A DNA stretch of 64,000 nucleotides, from contig CAJNDS010002450.1 of the NCBI GenBank assembly GCA_905221605.1, forward strand, positions 119,824 to 183,823, given 5' to 3'. Numbering within the stretch: the first letter of the stretch is position 1; each line of letters starts with the position of its first letter. The notes beneath the pieces were generated by a model. It was not told the origin of the DNA. It saw only the letters and a list, made by a program, of their open reading frames with translations, and searched no databases. Below are positions 1 through 10,500 of this stretch, one piece after another. The position numbers were made by a program, and so were the translations under genes. Source of the DNA: Symbiodinium natans. Its lineage: Eukaryota > Sar > Dinophyceae > Suessiales > Symbiodiniaceae.

Positions 1-1525
1 CAATTCGTTGTTTGGACAAGGGGTGATACTCATCCCTTGCTCTGACATGGATCAATCTTCCTTGCCCAATCTTATCGCTCCCAGAGTGGCAATTCAAAAA
101 ATGTTCTCTAGGGTTCTCGGAAATGTGATTAATGGGCTTGTTGCTCCATCTTGGGGCATCAACAACCTCTTGCAGCAATTGCACTTCAGTTCTTCCACAA
201 GGAAGGTCGAAATATTGACATTGGGTGAGCGCATCGGCAGCGGCGACAGTAGCAGTTACATGGACAGCAGGTATGACAACATCAGTGCCAGCTAATACAT
301 GTACGATTCCTCTGTATTGCACCGGAATTTTGATGTACTCAAGATCCTGAATAATGTCTTGCATGTCTCCGGTGCAATTGTGAAAGGTGATCTGCAGAGA
401 AACCTCTGTAGAGTTGAAAGGTTGAGTCACCTTCCAAGCAAAGATTTCCTGTGAGTTCTTCACATTGCAAATGTGAAATCTTGCGGCATGCAACGCGAGG
501 CTGTCAGGGATGGTAAGCTGCTTTTGCCGAAGACCCAAGATAGCCTTCTGCAGCTGATAGGGGTCCGCAAAGATCCTCAGATACTTCCCAGGAGCAGTGT
601 GGAACGCATTCATAAGCCTGTGCTGATTGAGAATGCAATGCACTTGAAAGGCTTCATCCTTAGTTCGGGCAGAGTTGATAGCATATGGGAGGTCAACGAA
701 GTTGACACTATTGCCCGGCATCCCTTCAAGAGGCGCAAAGCGATACCAGACCTGGAGCTCAATTTGTGATTTGCCTTCAGTTTGTTTGAGCACCTTATCA
801 TACATCTCTTCAACCTTCAGCATTAAAGCTTGAAGTTGACTTATGCTGATCTTAGGCGCTCTGAGGCAAACAACACATCGATTCTCCTGATCAGTTAACG
901 CAACGATGGGCTGCTGTGGCTTCCTAATGTGAGCCAGTCCAAAGTCTCGACTGAGGTGTTTAACTTCCTCGTCAAATGTTCCAACAGTGCCAGCGATAAT
1001 GACTTCAGTGTTGCCGGCTTCTTGCTTCATGGAAGGCGTTATGGCAATGTAGTAGCAAGTGTGATGGACAGGGTAGCTGCTGGGAATGTAAGTGACCAAA
1101 TATACAAGTTCCCGCTTGCCCTGCACTTCAATGGCACCAATAACCGTCAGGCTGTGGATTTGACGAAGGAAGTCTTCATCATAACTCCTGAAGAGTACAC
1201 AGGGGATGTCTGATATGGAAAGTGAGCTGTGCAAATTACTCACGATCGTTATACTCGTCTGTTGTGTAAGACCCTTCCTTAGATTGTGAAGGAAACTCTT
1301 ACTAGGGTTGACGAGTAAGATAGATTGGAGCTCTGAGCCCTGCACTTGGCGCAATTCTTGCATAGTTTGTGTAGACACGATGCATCCATCTCTAAGATAC
1401 TCCAGCAAATGTGTTGATGGTGTTCTGGCAAAGAGAGCATCATACTCAGTGAGATGACCCAACATAAAGTCGGCAAGACACTGAAATGCGCTTCCATCGA
1501 TGTTGCTGATTCGATCTTGCGACAT
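1..1525 (-). CDS. Long partial ORF of unknown function, open at left edge
   Basis: A single uninterrupted frame runs from an ATG at 1525-1523 to the window edge, giving 508 codons without a stop. An in-frame TAA lies five codons before the ATG, so the start is well supported (it begins MSQDRISNIDG). The composition is that of a normal globular protein, not of a repeat translation. It includes a CVVC pair, several hydrophobic beta-like stretches (for example LVYLVTYIPSS) and a Thr/Ala/Val-rich stretch near the edge. I do not recognise the family. The frame has no intron over 1.5 kb, unlike the many-exon ankyrin gene in the same window, which would suit a retroelement or retrogene product, but no reverse transcriptase or integrase motif is visible. 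The C-terminus lies outside the window. Confidence 0.72.
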   Translation of the reverse strand, partial: MSQDRISNIDGSAFQCLADFMLGHLTEYDALFARTPSTHLLEYLRDGCIVSTQTMQELRQVQGSELQSILLVNPSKSFLHNLRKGLTQQTSITIVSNLHSSLSISDIPCVLFRSYDEDFLRQIHSLTVIGAIEVQGKRELVYLVTYIPSSYPVHHTCYYIAITPSMKQEAGNTEVIIAGTVGTFDEEVKHLSRDFGLAHIRKPQQPIVALTDQENRCVVCLRAPKISISQLQALMLKVEEMYDKVLKQTEGKSQIELQVWYRFAPLEGMPGNSVNFVDLPYAINSARTKDEAFQVHCILNQHRLMNAFHTAPGKYLRIFADPYQLQKAILGLRQKQLTIPDSLALHAARFHICNVKNSQEIFAWKVTQPFNSTEVSLQITFHNCTGDMQDIIQDLEYIKIPVQYRGIVHVLAGTDVVIPAVHVTATVAAADALTQCQYFDLPCGRTEVQLLQEVVDAPRWSNKPINHISENPREHFLNCHSGSDKIGQGRLIHVRARDEYHPLSKQRI

Positions 1526-1629
1526 GGTGCAGATACCTTACGCCGAAGCTATCCGTACTGCACAATGCGCAAGACAAATTTGCCAAAAGGTGCAAATAAA
1601 GTAAAGAAGCTCCCACCCTTAAGAAGTTT

Positions 1630-1866
1630 GCAAGAAAGAGAACGTGCGTTCACACTCAGCAACTTAACAAGGAAGGAAACGGGCGTTCCCAACTTTAATA
1701 AAGAAAGGGAACACAACGTAAAAAGTAAGAGAAAGAGAACGGGCGTTCTCAATCTCAGCAAAGAGAAGCGTTAGAGAAAGAGAACGGGCGTTCTCAGTCT
1801 CACTAGTAAAGCAAGAAAGAGAAACAAAGAGAAAGAGAACGGGCGTTCTCCGTCTCGACTAGTTAG
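1630..1866. repeat. Minisatellite with short hairpins
   Basis: Five imperfect copies of a roughly 45-55-bp unit carry the core GAGAACGGGCGTTCTC, a 6-bp stem with a 4-base loop, near 1638, 1677, 1735, 1778 and 1834. The copies are separated by AG-rich sequence. The array lies about 100 bp upstream of the start of the minus-strand ORF at 1-1525, so it could sit in that gene's upstream region. Confidence 0.7.
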
Positions 1867-2880
1867 AGAAAGGTGGCAGGACAACTGAGGGCTCAGTTGA
1901 CGCAACTTTCGAGCGCTCAACCCACAAAGACTCAAGGGAGAGCCAATGCAGCTTGCAAAGTGTTTACAGTGCGAAATCCAAAGCCAAGCTTTGGATTCTT
2001 CTTGCAAGCGGGCGCTCACAAGGAACTGCGCAATGCTAAGAAGCCCCAGCTACAAAGCAAACACAGCACCAAGCACACCTACGCCTCCAGGCTGTCCCAG
2101 AGGGGGCCGCTACCTACGTGTAGGGTTCCAAGCAAAGCCAGACCTTTAGCTACGGACTCCCACCCCTTCTACGGCGTCCCTGGTGGCTTAACCACCTCGA
2201 GCAAAGCGGCCTTGAGCCAAAGGGGGTACGGATTGGCCGCTTGTGCCACAGACGCCTAGCGGCAACATTAGTGCCCATTGCCCATGTCCGCAAGGAAAGT
2301 TGGTCCCTCGCACAGGATTACGACGGTTCTCAAGAGCCGCTGGAACCGCCAAAAGCCAAGCCGAGAGGGCCAAGCGAACCACTCGCAATCCCAGCACCTC
2401 AGCCAATACGCCCCCAATGCAGGGCAAAACAACATCGGTCTGTGGGCTTATGTGGCGTGCACTCCAAGCAGGAGACCCTACATGAGCCTGCGCAACTCGA
2501 ATCTTACGACGCATTGCCAGCAGCTTCGTGCGTACAGAACCTATAAAGAGTTGCTAAATGGCTTACCGCACCAGCTACAGGATTCAAACGCGTTGATAAA
2601 AATTGCAGACACCCTTCTTCATCTGCCTGAGACTTTCCCGGCGTCTTATCCAAAGGTCTTCGACCCCATCATTGCGCAATGCCTTCGGTTGTTGGAAGAA
2701 ATCCGATAATCCCTACTGGGCCTTCTGGCGAAGGTGCTGGCAACCGTTTGCGAGCATATAAGCCTTCTGAAGAAGTTTTAGGCAGCAGTTTAGGGTCTAC
2801 TCACTGCTGGCACAACATAAGGGCACCCCTCCAACATGAACAGGCTTTGTCCCACGGGCGCATACTGTCTCTGCAGGATT
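1867..2880. other. Gene-free stretch
   Basis: Several overlapping short frames exist on both strands, but none has recognisable domains or a consistent coding signature. I see no RNA gene or clear repeat here. Confidence 0.4.
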
Positions 2881-4016
2881 GTATTGTCTGAATCGGTCGC
2901 TGTCGCTACTCAATGGCGGCTTCCGTAATGGGAGCCCTCCAGGGAGTCTGCTGCTCTTGGCTGCGGCTCGCGGCTGCCCCACTGGCTGGCCACCACGGGG
3001 AGCCCTGGGTTGGTCTGCAGTGCTCACTTGTCAGTCCCCAGTGGTTGACCACCATTGGGCGCACGGACGCTTGTAAAAGGAAGTTTCCATGGCACCCCAA
3101 CCTGCCTCGGCGACTGTGGTAAGGTGTACAACTTTATGGTGTCTGAGCTCTGGACCCTTGTAGTTGACCATGCCGTTTTCTCTTGCCTTGTGGAAGTAAG
3201 GATTCGTGCAACATTGGCAAACCCTCAGGTCCACTGCTTCGCTCTGTGCAAGAACTGGTGTTTTCCCCAGTGGAATCGGTCGCTACTGATGCGCATTGAC
3301 CTCTCTTCTGGCTGGTTGATGCAACTTGTCGGGACGGAGACACCTTTTTGGGTGGGCGCTGCAGTGAGCCTAATGAAGCGGAGAGCCTCTCGTTCGGGGC
3401 TGCTCCACTGGCTCACCTCCATGGAGTACTCTGGGCTGGTCTTGCCTTGATTGTTCATCGTGTTATGTCCAAGATAGGACTGCCCAGTCTTCCTCTTTTC
3501 CGCCCCTCTTTGACCGGATAGGTTGCCCTTTCTGTGCTATGGCACTGCCAAAACCCCTCGGCTTTGAAACCCAGCAGCCGCCCACACTGGTTGCCCCACC
3601 GCTCATCACGAGACGAGACAACGCTTGGCTCATAGTGAGTCATGGCAATGCGATCCTCCCCTTTGTGGTATCTCGGCCGAAGAAGGCCAATGCAGTGGTG
3701 CTGCTTCTCCCAGGTCGCGGGCACTTATGTCTGAAGAATATACACCCACTGGAGTAACCTGGCCTTCAAAAGGGCCATCATCGCCTATGCTTGGCCTGTG
3801 GCAGGGCAGGCTGGCTCTCCGCTCGCCTGGATGCTACCTGACGGCGCCACCTAAGCGAACGCTGTGTATACCATGGAGATCTTGGGCTCTTGCAGGCTGC
3901 CAAAAGTGATGTGAGCCCTCACATCTTCTTGTTGACGTACCTTATTGGCTTTGGCTCTGGAGGGACCACTGCTTACCAAAGTGCAGTCGCTGAGACCCCG
4001 GCGAGCTTTCGGGCTT
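2880..4016. repeat. Diverged copies of the CCATGG tandem repeat, left of copia
   Basis: The core CTGACCACCATGGGG or a close variant appears near 2985, 3045 and 3405, matching the array at 11.2-14.1 kb. The segment about 3715-4016 aligns throughout with 11543-11882. Once the copia insertion is removed, the two lie about 650 bp apart, so they are neighbouring units of one array. Short frames in this stretch are translations of the repeat. Confidence 0.75.
4012..4016. repeat. Target site duplication, left copy (GGCTT)
   Basis: GGCTT immediately precedes the 5' LTR and recurs directly after the 3' LTR at 11193-11197. A 5-bp duplication is normal for copia integrases. Confidence 0.9.
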
Positions 4017-4195
4017 TGTTAGACTGTATAGCCTGTCTTTCCCCCCAGTTGTGTAGAGTAGGCTGTAGGGAGGTAAGAAGTGTAGGCCAAACAACTGTTT
4101 TGCCTGAAATCTCACATGGCCCCTGCAGCAAAGACTGACACACACAAAGCGAGACATGCAAAGCCCTTTTGCTGAGAAAGAGGTGTAGATTTTCA
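4017..4195 (+). repeat. 5' LTR
   Basis: The 179 bp begin TGTTAGACTG and end GATTTTCA, and match 11014-11192 base for base. No TATA box stands out; the LTR is short, as in many copia elements. Confidence 0.95.
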
Positions 4196-4208
4196 TGGTA
4201 GCGGAGCC
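4196..4208 (+). other. Primer-binding site, initiator tRNA-Met-like
   Basis: TGGTAGCGGAGCC follows the 5' LTR directly. It resembles the complement of the 3' end of eukaryotic initiator tRNA-Met (TGGTA..AGAG type), the usual copia primer. The exact host tRNA cannot be checked here. Confidence 0.7.
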
Positions 4209-4576
4209 GAGCGATCCAAAGAGGTTGCCGGCGTCCGAAAGGAAATCGAGCCCAAACCCGTAGTGTCCTGCCCTGCCCGAACCCAAGCCTTTCTCGAGCG
4301 ATAGTGCTGCTGGGCGATCTGCTGGACAGACTTGGAAGGGCCAAGCGAACTTTGGTGCTGCTGGCGGAAGTTAGTGGCGGCCTCCTGGAGCAGCTGTGGG
4401 CTGCTGGGCGAAGGACTTGTTTCACTTCGACCCGATCCTGGACTCCCTGGAGAAGCAGAGGCTTCTGAACGGCGACTTGGTGAACCGTGCGAAGTTTGTG
4501 ATCGCGGATTGGTTGGTGGAGAAAGAAGGCCGAGTGCCAGGGCCAGAGCTTTGGCTCCGCCCCGCACTCTGGAAGG
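4209..4576 (+). other. copia leader region
   Basis: Untranslated leader between the primer-binding site and the Gag-Pol start. Short overlapping frames are present but no domain is seen. An in-frame TGA at 4499-4501 closes the Gag-Pol frame upstream. Confidence 0.6.
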
Positions 4577-7500
4577 ATGGCTCAAGCGAGAGCTGTTTCT
4601 GAGGCTGCTCAGGCAGCTGAAAGGGCCACAGCCGCTGCAGAGGCGGTGATGAGGAGCGCCAACGAGCAGAGGCGACTGGAGTCTTTGTCAAGGATCATCC
4701 AGAAACCCGACATGTACAAGCCGGAGACAAGGGAGCAGGAGATCGACCAATGGATGGAATGGAGGCATGTGATGCGAAACTACTTGGGCGTCGTGGACCA
4801 CCAGTTTCTGGAGGAGCTGGATGTCTTTGAGGGCAATGCTTCGAATGAGGTTGTCCTCAGCACACTGAACGACGGCGCCAAGATGAGAAGCCGAGAGCTC
4901 TACGCCATCTTGCAAAGCTTTGTTCGCAACCGCCCGGCAAAGATTGTTCGGAATGTCGGCCAGTCCAATGGCTATGAGGCATGGAGATTGCTGATGGTCG
5001 AGATGCAACCCAAGACGAGACAAAGACAGCTGGCCTTGATGACCCAGCTGAACTCCATGACCTTTGACCCGAGGAAGTCCCTGAACGAACAGCTCGGAAA
5101 GTATGAGGAGGTTATTCGGGAGTACGAGCGCATTAGTGGCACGACCTACCCCGAGGACCTGAAGGTGTCAACTTTGGTGAGTGCAGCTCCTTCCGTTCTA
5201 CAAGTTCAGCTGCACATGTCCCTCAGCAGTGACACCACCTACCACGACTTGAAGGAGAAGGTGCTTTCGTACGAGCGATCGACTACCAAATGGCAGGCAG
5301 CCAATGGTCTTCAATTTCCTGCTGTACATCAACAAGAAGATGGACCTGTGCCCATGGAGATTGACAAGGTGACCTACCCTGATGGTGGCAAGAAGGGAAA
5401 GAAAGGCGACAAGGGCAAGACGAAGAAAGGCAAGGACAAGTCCAAGGGCAAGAAGGGCAAGATGAAGGATGCAGATGGGAAGGCGAACAAGCCGAAGGGC
5501 AATTGCCACACATGTGGCAAGCCAGGGCACTATTCCCGAGAGTGCTGGTGGAACACTGGAGGTGCTGGAGGTGCTGGCAGTGGAAAAGGTGGCAAGGATA
5601 AGAACCGGAAGAAGGTGAACCAGGTCCAAGCCGAAGCCCAGAGTTCAGAAGCCACTTCCAGCAACCCAACGGCAACGGCTTCGTCAAGGACACAGGCAGT
5701 TCGGCAAATTCGACTTCGCACCCCACCTTTGACGAGTACGACCGAGATCTTCGACATCTCCGAAGAGGCCTTGTTTGACTTGGACCAGGAGTACCACATC
5801 AACATGATCTCGGCGGACGAGGTGGTGGTGGATTGGAAAAGCCATCCCCCGATTGCAATCGTACTAGACACCGGAGCTGATGCCAGCATGGTACCCTATG
5901 ACTACGCTGCGCTTGGAGTCGAAGGAGATGGAGCACCGCCTAACCTCTTGGATGCCCAGGGAAACCCCATCGCGACCCAGGCCAACAGGAAGTTTGACTT
6001 CTGGTTCAAGAGCAAAGATGGCCAGGAGTTCGCCGTGAGAGAACAATGTGTAGTGGGAAATGTCAAGCAACCGCTCCTAGCGGTGGGAAAACTCCTTCGC
6101 AGAGGGTGGCAGCTCGTACATCACGGAGGCACCTTGACCTTGCAAGAACCATTTGGTCGTGGGGCGCCTGTCGGCTTCAAACATAACAGCTTGGTGGCTG
6201 CCGGCCACATCCGTTCGGTACAAGTCGTCAACGCTCTCACAGAAGTGCCGAAGAGTATGCCCCCGACAACACCCAAGCTTGAGAAGTTCCCCGAAGAGAT
6301 CCAGAAGTTGGTGGGCAAAATGGGCATGCACAGCTTACCTGAGCGAGGATGGAAGGTTCACTTTGAAAGTAAGGCAACCCATCTATTGGACCCGAGAACG
6401 TGGTATGATCCTGATCTTTATCGTGCACGAACTACCTGGATGCAAACTTTGAAAGGACTCTGGATCCAAGTGGAGAACTCCGAAGACTACTCGAGCGAGT
6501 TCAGACCCTATGCACGCATCTGCGATGAGCCTCGTCCCCGACTTACTTTCGTGTCGATGGACAGCTTTGGTGAAGGATGCTTTGGTGGAGTTGGAATGCC
6601 GCCGAAGAGAAGCTGTCGTTTGGAGAACGAGATCGAGGTCGAGGACGAAGTGATGGAAGATGCTTTGAGTGCAGCCGAGACACCCCTTCAGGAGGCGCCG
6701 AGCTCTTCCAGTGGGCGAGCCGAAGTCAGAGGCCACCAACAAGCCGCGACTGCAAAGGAAGTCATCCAGGACATGTATCTCGAGGAGGTTTCCTCCGACA
6801 AAGCCGCGACTGCAAAGGAAGTCATCCAGGACATGTATCTCGAGGAGGTTGCCTCCGACAAAGCTGAGAGAGCAGCAAAAGAGTCGATGGCCCGACAGCC
6901 CAATATGATGCCAAGATCGGACCCGGAACCGACTGAAGATGAGAAGAAGAAGCACCAGGTGACCCACATGCCCTATGCCAGCTGGTGCAGTGCATGTGTC
7001 AAGACGAGAGCGAGAGGAGACAAGCGCAGCGAAAGAAAGGACCAGAAGCACATCCCAGTGATCCAGGTCGACTTCTTCTTCACTGTAGTGGATCCTGAAG
7101 GCCGGCCCTTAGAGGGACAGCAAGATGAACAGACATGCTCATTGGTGGCCGCCGATCTGGATACGAGAATGGTGTTGTCGGTGCCTGGACCGAACAAGGG
7201 CAAGCAGTCCTTAAGGAAATACGTGGAGGACCTGGTGAAGTTCAGCATTGCCCTCCACGAAGACGATGGCATCATTCTTCAAAGCGATGGAGAACCTGCA
7301 ATCAAAGCAGTAGTGAGGGTAGCGACTGAAGCTCGAGCGAAGATGGGGCGGCGAACGGTGCAGAGAACAACGCCAGTGCAAGACCATGCAGCTAATGGAG
7401 CGGCAGAGCGAGCAGTGCAAACCGTCCGCCGACTTGGGAACTGCCTCATGGAAGCGGTGGAGGAGATCCACGGCAAACAACCTGTTGGGTCCGACCTTCG

Positions 7501-10500
7501 TGTTTGGGCCCAAGGACATGCAGCTTTCCTCTACAACAGGTTCCACGTCCTTCAGAACTTCCAGAAGACACCGTATGAGCTGGCGTTCGGAGGACAGCCC
7601 TACAAAGGAAAGTTGTGCACCTTCGGCGAGACCGTCTTTGGAAAACTTGTCACCCCCTACAAAGGAGGAGCGCAGTGGTGCACTGGCATTTGGGCTGGTG
7701 TGAATCCACACAACGGGGCCCACCACATCCTCACCGAGAATGGCGCGATTGAGTCGAATGCGGTGAGGGTTTCTGCCGAACAGCTTGACGTGGCGAAGTT
7801 CAAAGGCCTGCCCTGGGAGACCAAAGCCGTGGTGATCAAGATCAAGAAGCGAGTGGCACCGCCGGAGCCACTTATGGTTGAGGTTGGTCCAAAGCCTTTG
7901 TCTTCTGCAAAGGCAGGGGATACGCCAGCAGGTGACGCAGACGCGACGCATCTGGGCGGCGCAGCTGCGGCGCAACTCGGAGGCGCAACTGTTGCTCGAC
8001 CCGACGGACCCGGTGATGAAGCGGCCAGCGACCCACCGAGCAGTGAAAGCGAGGAACTGATGGCAGAGAGACCGCAAGCGAGTTCGCCGAGCAGGTCGAG
8101 CAAGCGCAGGGCCGAGGAAGACGTGGAGAAGCTCACCGAGAAGCTCACCGAGGAGGTGCTGGATGAGATCAGCAAGGACAAGGACCAAGTGGAGTTCTTT
8201 AAGAAGTTGCGCAAAGAGAGAATGGAGAGAGAAAAGGGTGAAAAGAGGAAGAGTGAAGATGCCGAACTTCCTCCTCGTGATCTAGAAGGACACATCCGCC
8301 AGATCCAGACGGTGGATTCCGAATGGTATGATGGAGATGAGCTTTGGGAGCCAGAGAATCACGATACCGACTTCTATGAGTCCGACCACGACGCGACCTA
8401 CCACAAGCACAACACCTTGGACAGACCGAAGGGAGACACTCCCCCAGAGGTGGACGAGGAGACCCTGAACCACCTAGATGACCTCGCCGAGCTCCAGGAG
8501 ATCGAGAGACTGGAAAAGATGTCCGTCTTGGTGGATGTGTGCCCGGAGGAGGATGCAGAATGGTTGTCTACGACCTTTGTCAAAACATGGAAGGCCGAGG
8601 CAAAGGGCGAGGATGTCACCACCTGGTGGCGACGCGCCCGGCTGGTGGCACGTCAGTATCGACACTTCAACGAGTTCGAGCCGGAAGACACCTTTTCTCC
8701 GGCCTCTACGAGTTCCCTGCTGAGACTGCTCCCGGTCGTGGCCCAAACTTGGAATACCCCGATATGGATCATCGACGTGAAGGACGCGTATCTCAACGTT
8801 CCTCAGCCCAAAGAATCGCCTGTCATCGTCAAGGCTCCGGACTCTTACGTCAGGAAGTATGGACCCAAGACCTGGAAGCTGGCCCGAGTACTTCCTGGAC
8901 AAAGAAGGGGATCTCAGGAGTGGTATCTCTTTCTCAACAGCGACCTGAAGGAGCTGGGCATGGAGGCGATGATCGAGGTCCCGACCTTGTACAGGGCAGT
9001 CAACAAGGAAGAAAGGCGTGCTGCGCAAGTACATGTGGACGACGCGATGGTGACGGGAGATGCCCGACAAGTTGAACCTTTCCTGGAGAAGTTGGGCAAG
9101 AAGTACACCATCAAGATCCAAGGGCCATTTGGGCCCGGAGAAGCATTTGAGTTCCTGCGGCGACGATTCCAGGTGGAGTGGAATGGAAGCATTACAGTGC
9201 GGCCTGCTGCCCATTTCTACAACGACGTCTACGAGCTCTTGGAGAGACCCAAATTGAGGAGCACACCTGGACCTGCCGGAGGAGACCTGTTCGCCGAGGA
9301 CGCCAGCGAAGAGATGGCAGACGGCAAGCTGTATAGAACCATTGTGGGCAAGCTTCTCTACATTTCGGGAGAGCGACCTGATGCACAGGTGGTCATACAG
9401 TACCTGGCGGCAAAGGCCAGCAGGCCAACCGTGACCGCTACGAAAATCCTCAAGCATCTGGTGGGCTACCTGAAGGCGACGGAAGGGCAAGGCATCAACC
9501 TGAAGTGCGAGAAAGGAGAGTCCATCATGCGAGATGGCGACCCCGAAAGCTATAGCTATCAAACCCATCATTTGGTCGAGGCCGTCTCCGACAGCAACTT
9601 CGCCAACGACCGTACCACCAGGAAGTCCCTGTCCTCAGGCCACATCTACTTGAACAAGTGCCTGATGTTCTCGTTCGTCCGAGGACAGAAAGTGGTTACG
9701 TTGAGCTCTGGGGAAGCAGAGCTGGTGGCATTGACGCAGACAGTGGGCGAGAGTATCCTGGTGAAGAAGGCCTGGGAGTTCCTGACCAGGGAGGAGACCT
9801 GGCATTTGGCCAGGACAGACTCTTCCGTAGCTCGGGCCATAGCTACGCGACTTGGCGTGGGCAAAGTTCGACATTTACAAACCTCGTGCCTTTGGTTGCA
9901 ACAGTGGATTGCGAGAAAAGAATTGAGGATGGCCGCGATTCCAACATCCAAGAACCCGACCGATTGTGGTACCAAAATTCTTCCAGGATCGAGGTTAAAG
10001 TACCTGAGCTTCATCATGAATCTGGTGGATGGAAAGAGCAACAGGATTGGAACTGAGGAGCACCGGAAGGAGGCGATGACATTGTCCCCGAACCTGATCC
10101 GAGCCATCCAAGCGGTGATGGCCATGAGCTTGCAAGGATGCATTGGAGGCAACGATGATCAGATGGTAGACATGTGGACCTACGTGTTCATCTTCGCCAA
10201 CTACTTCGAGCCCATCGTGAACAACCCGATTTTCGGCTACGGCATCATGATCATGCTCCTCTTGGTGATGTGCATGCTTGGTGCGAATTGGAAAGTGGAA
10301 GTAAGAGTCAGCTCCAAAGGAGCAGACTCGAAGCATGAGACAAAGGAAGGGCTTGAGCCCGGCTACGAAGATGGACGAAAAGGCCCTGGAACCACAAGCG
10401 AACGACCCTCGAGTTCTACATCTTCTGGGCCCACGATCAACATAGTGCTCAACACTCAAGACCATGGAACCACAGTCGAACGACCATCGAGTTCTACATC

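Noticed and set aside
7211-9571. Antisense frames inside the copia element (325 and 365 codons)
   Set aside because: Shadow frames opposite the Gag-Pol frame, caused by its GC-rich codon use; no domains.
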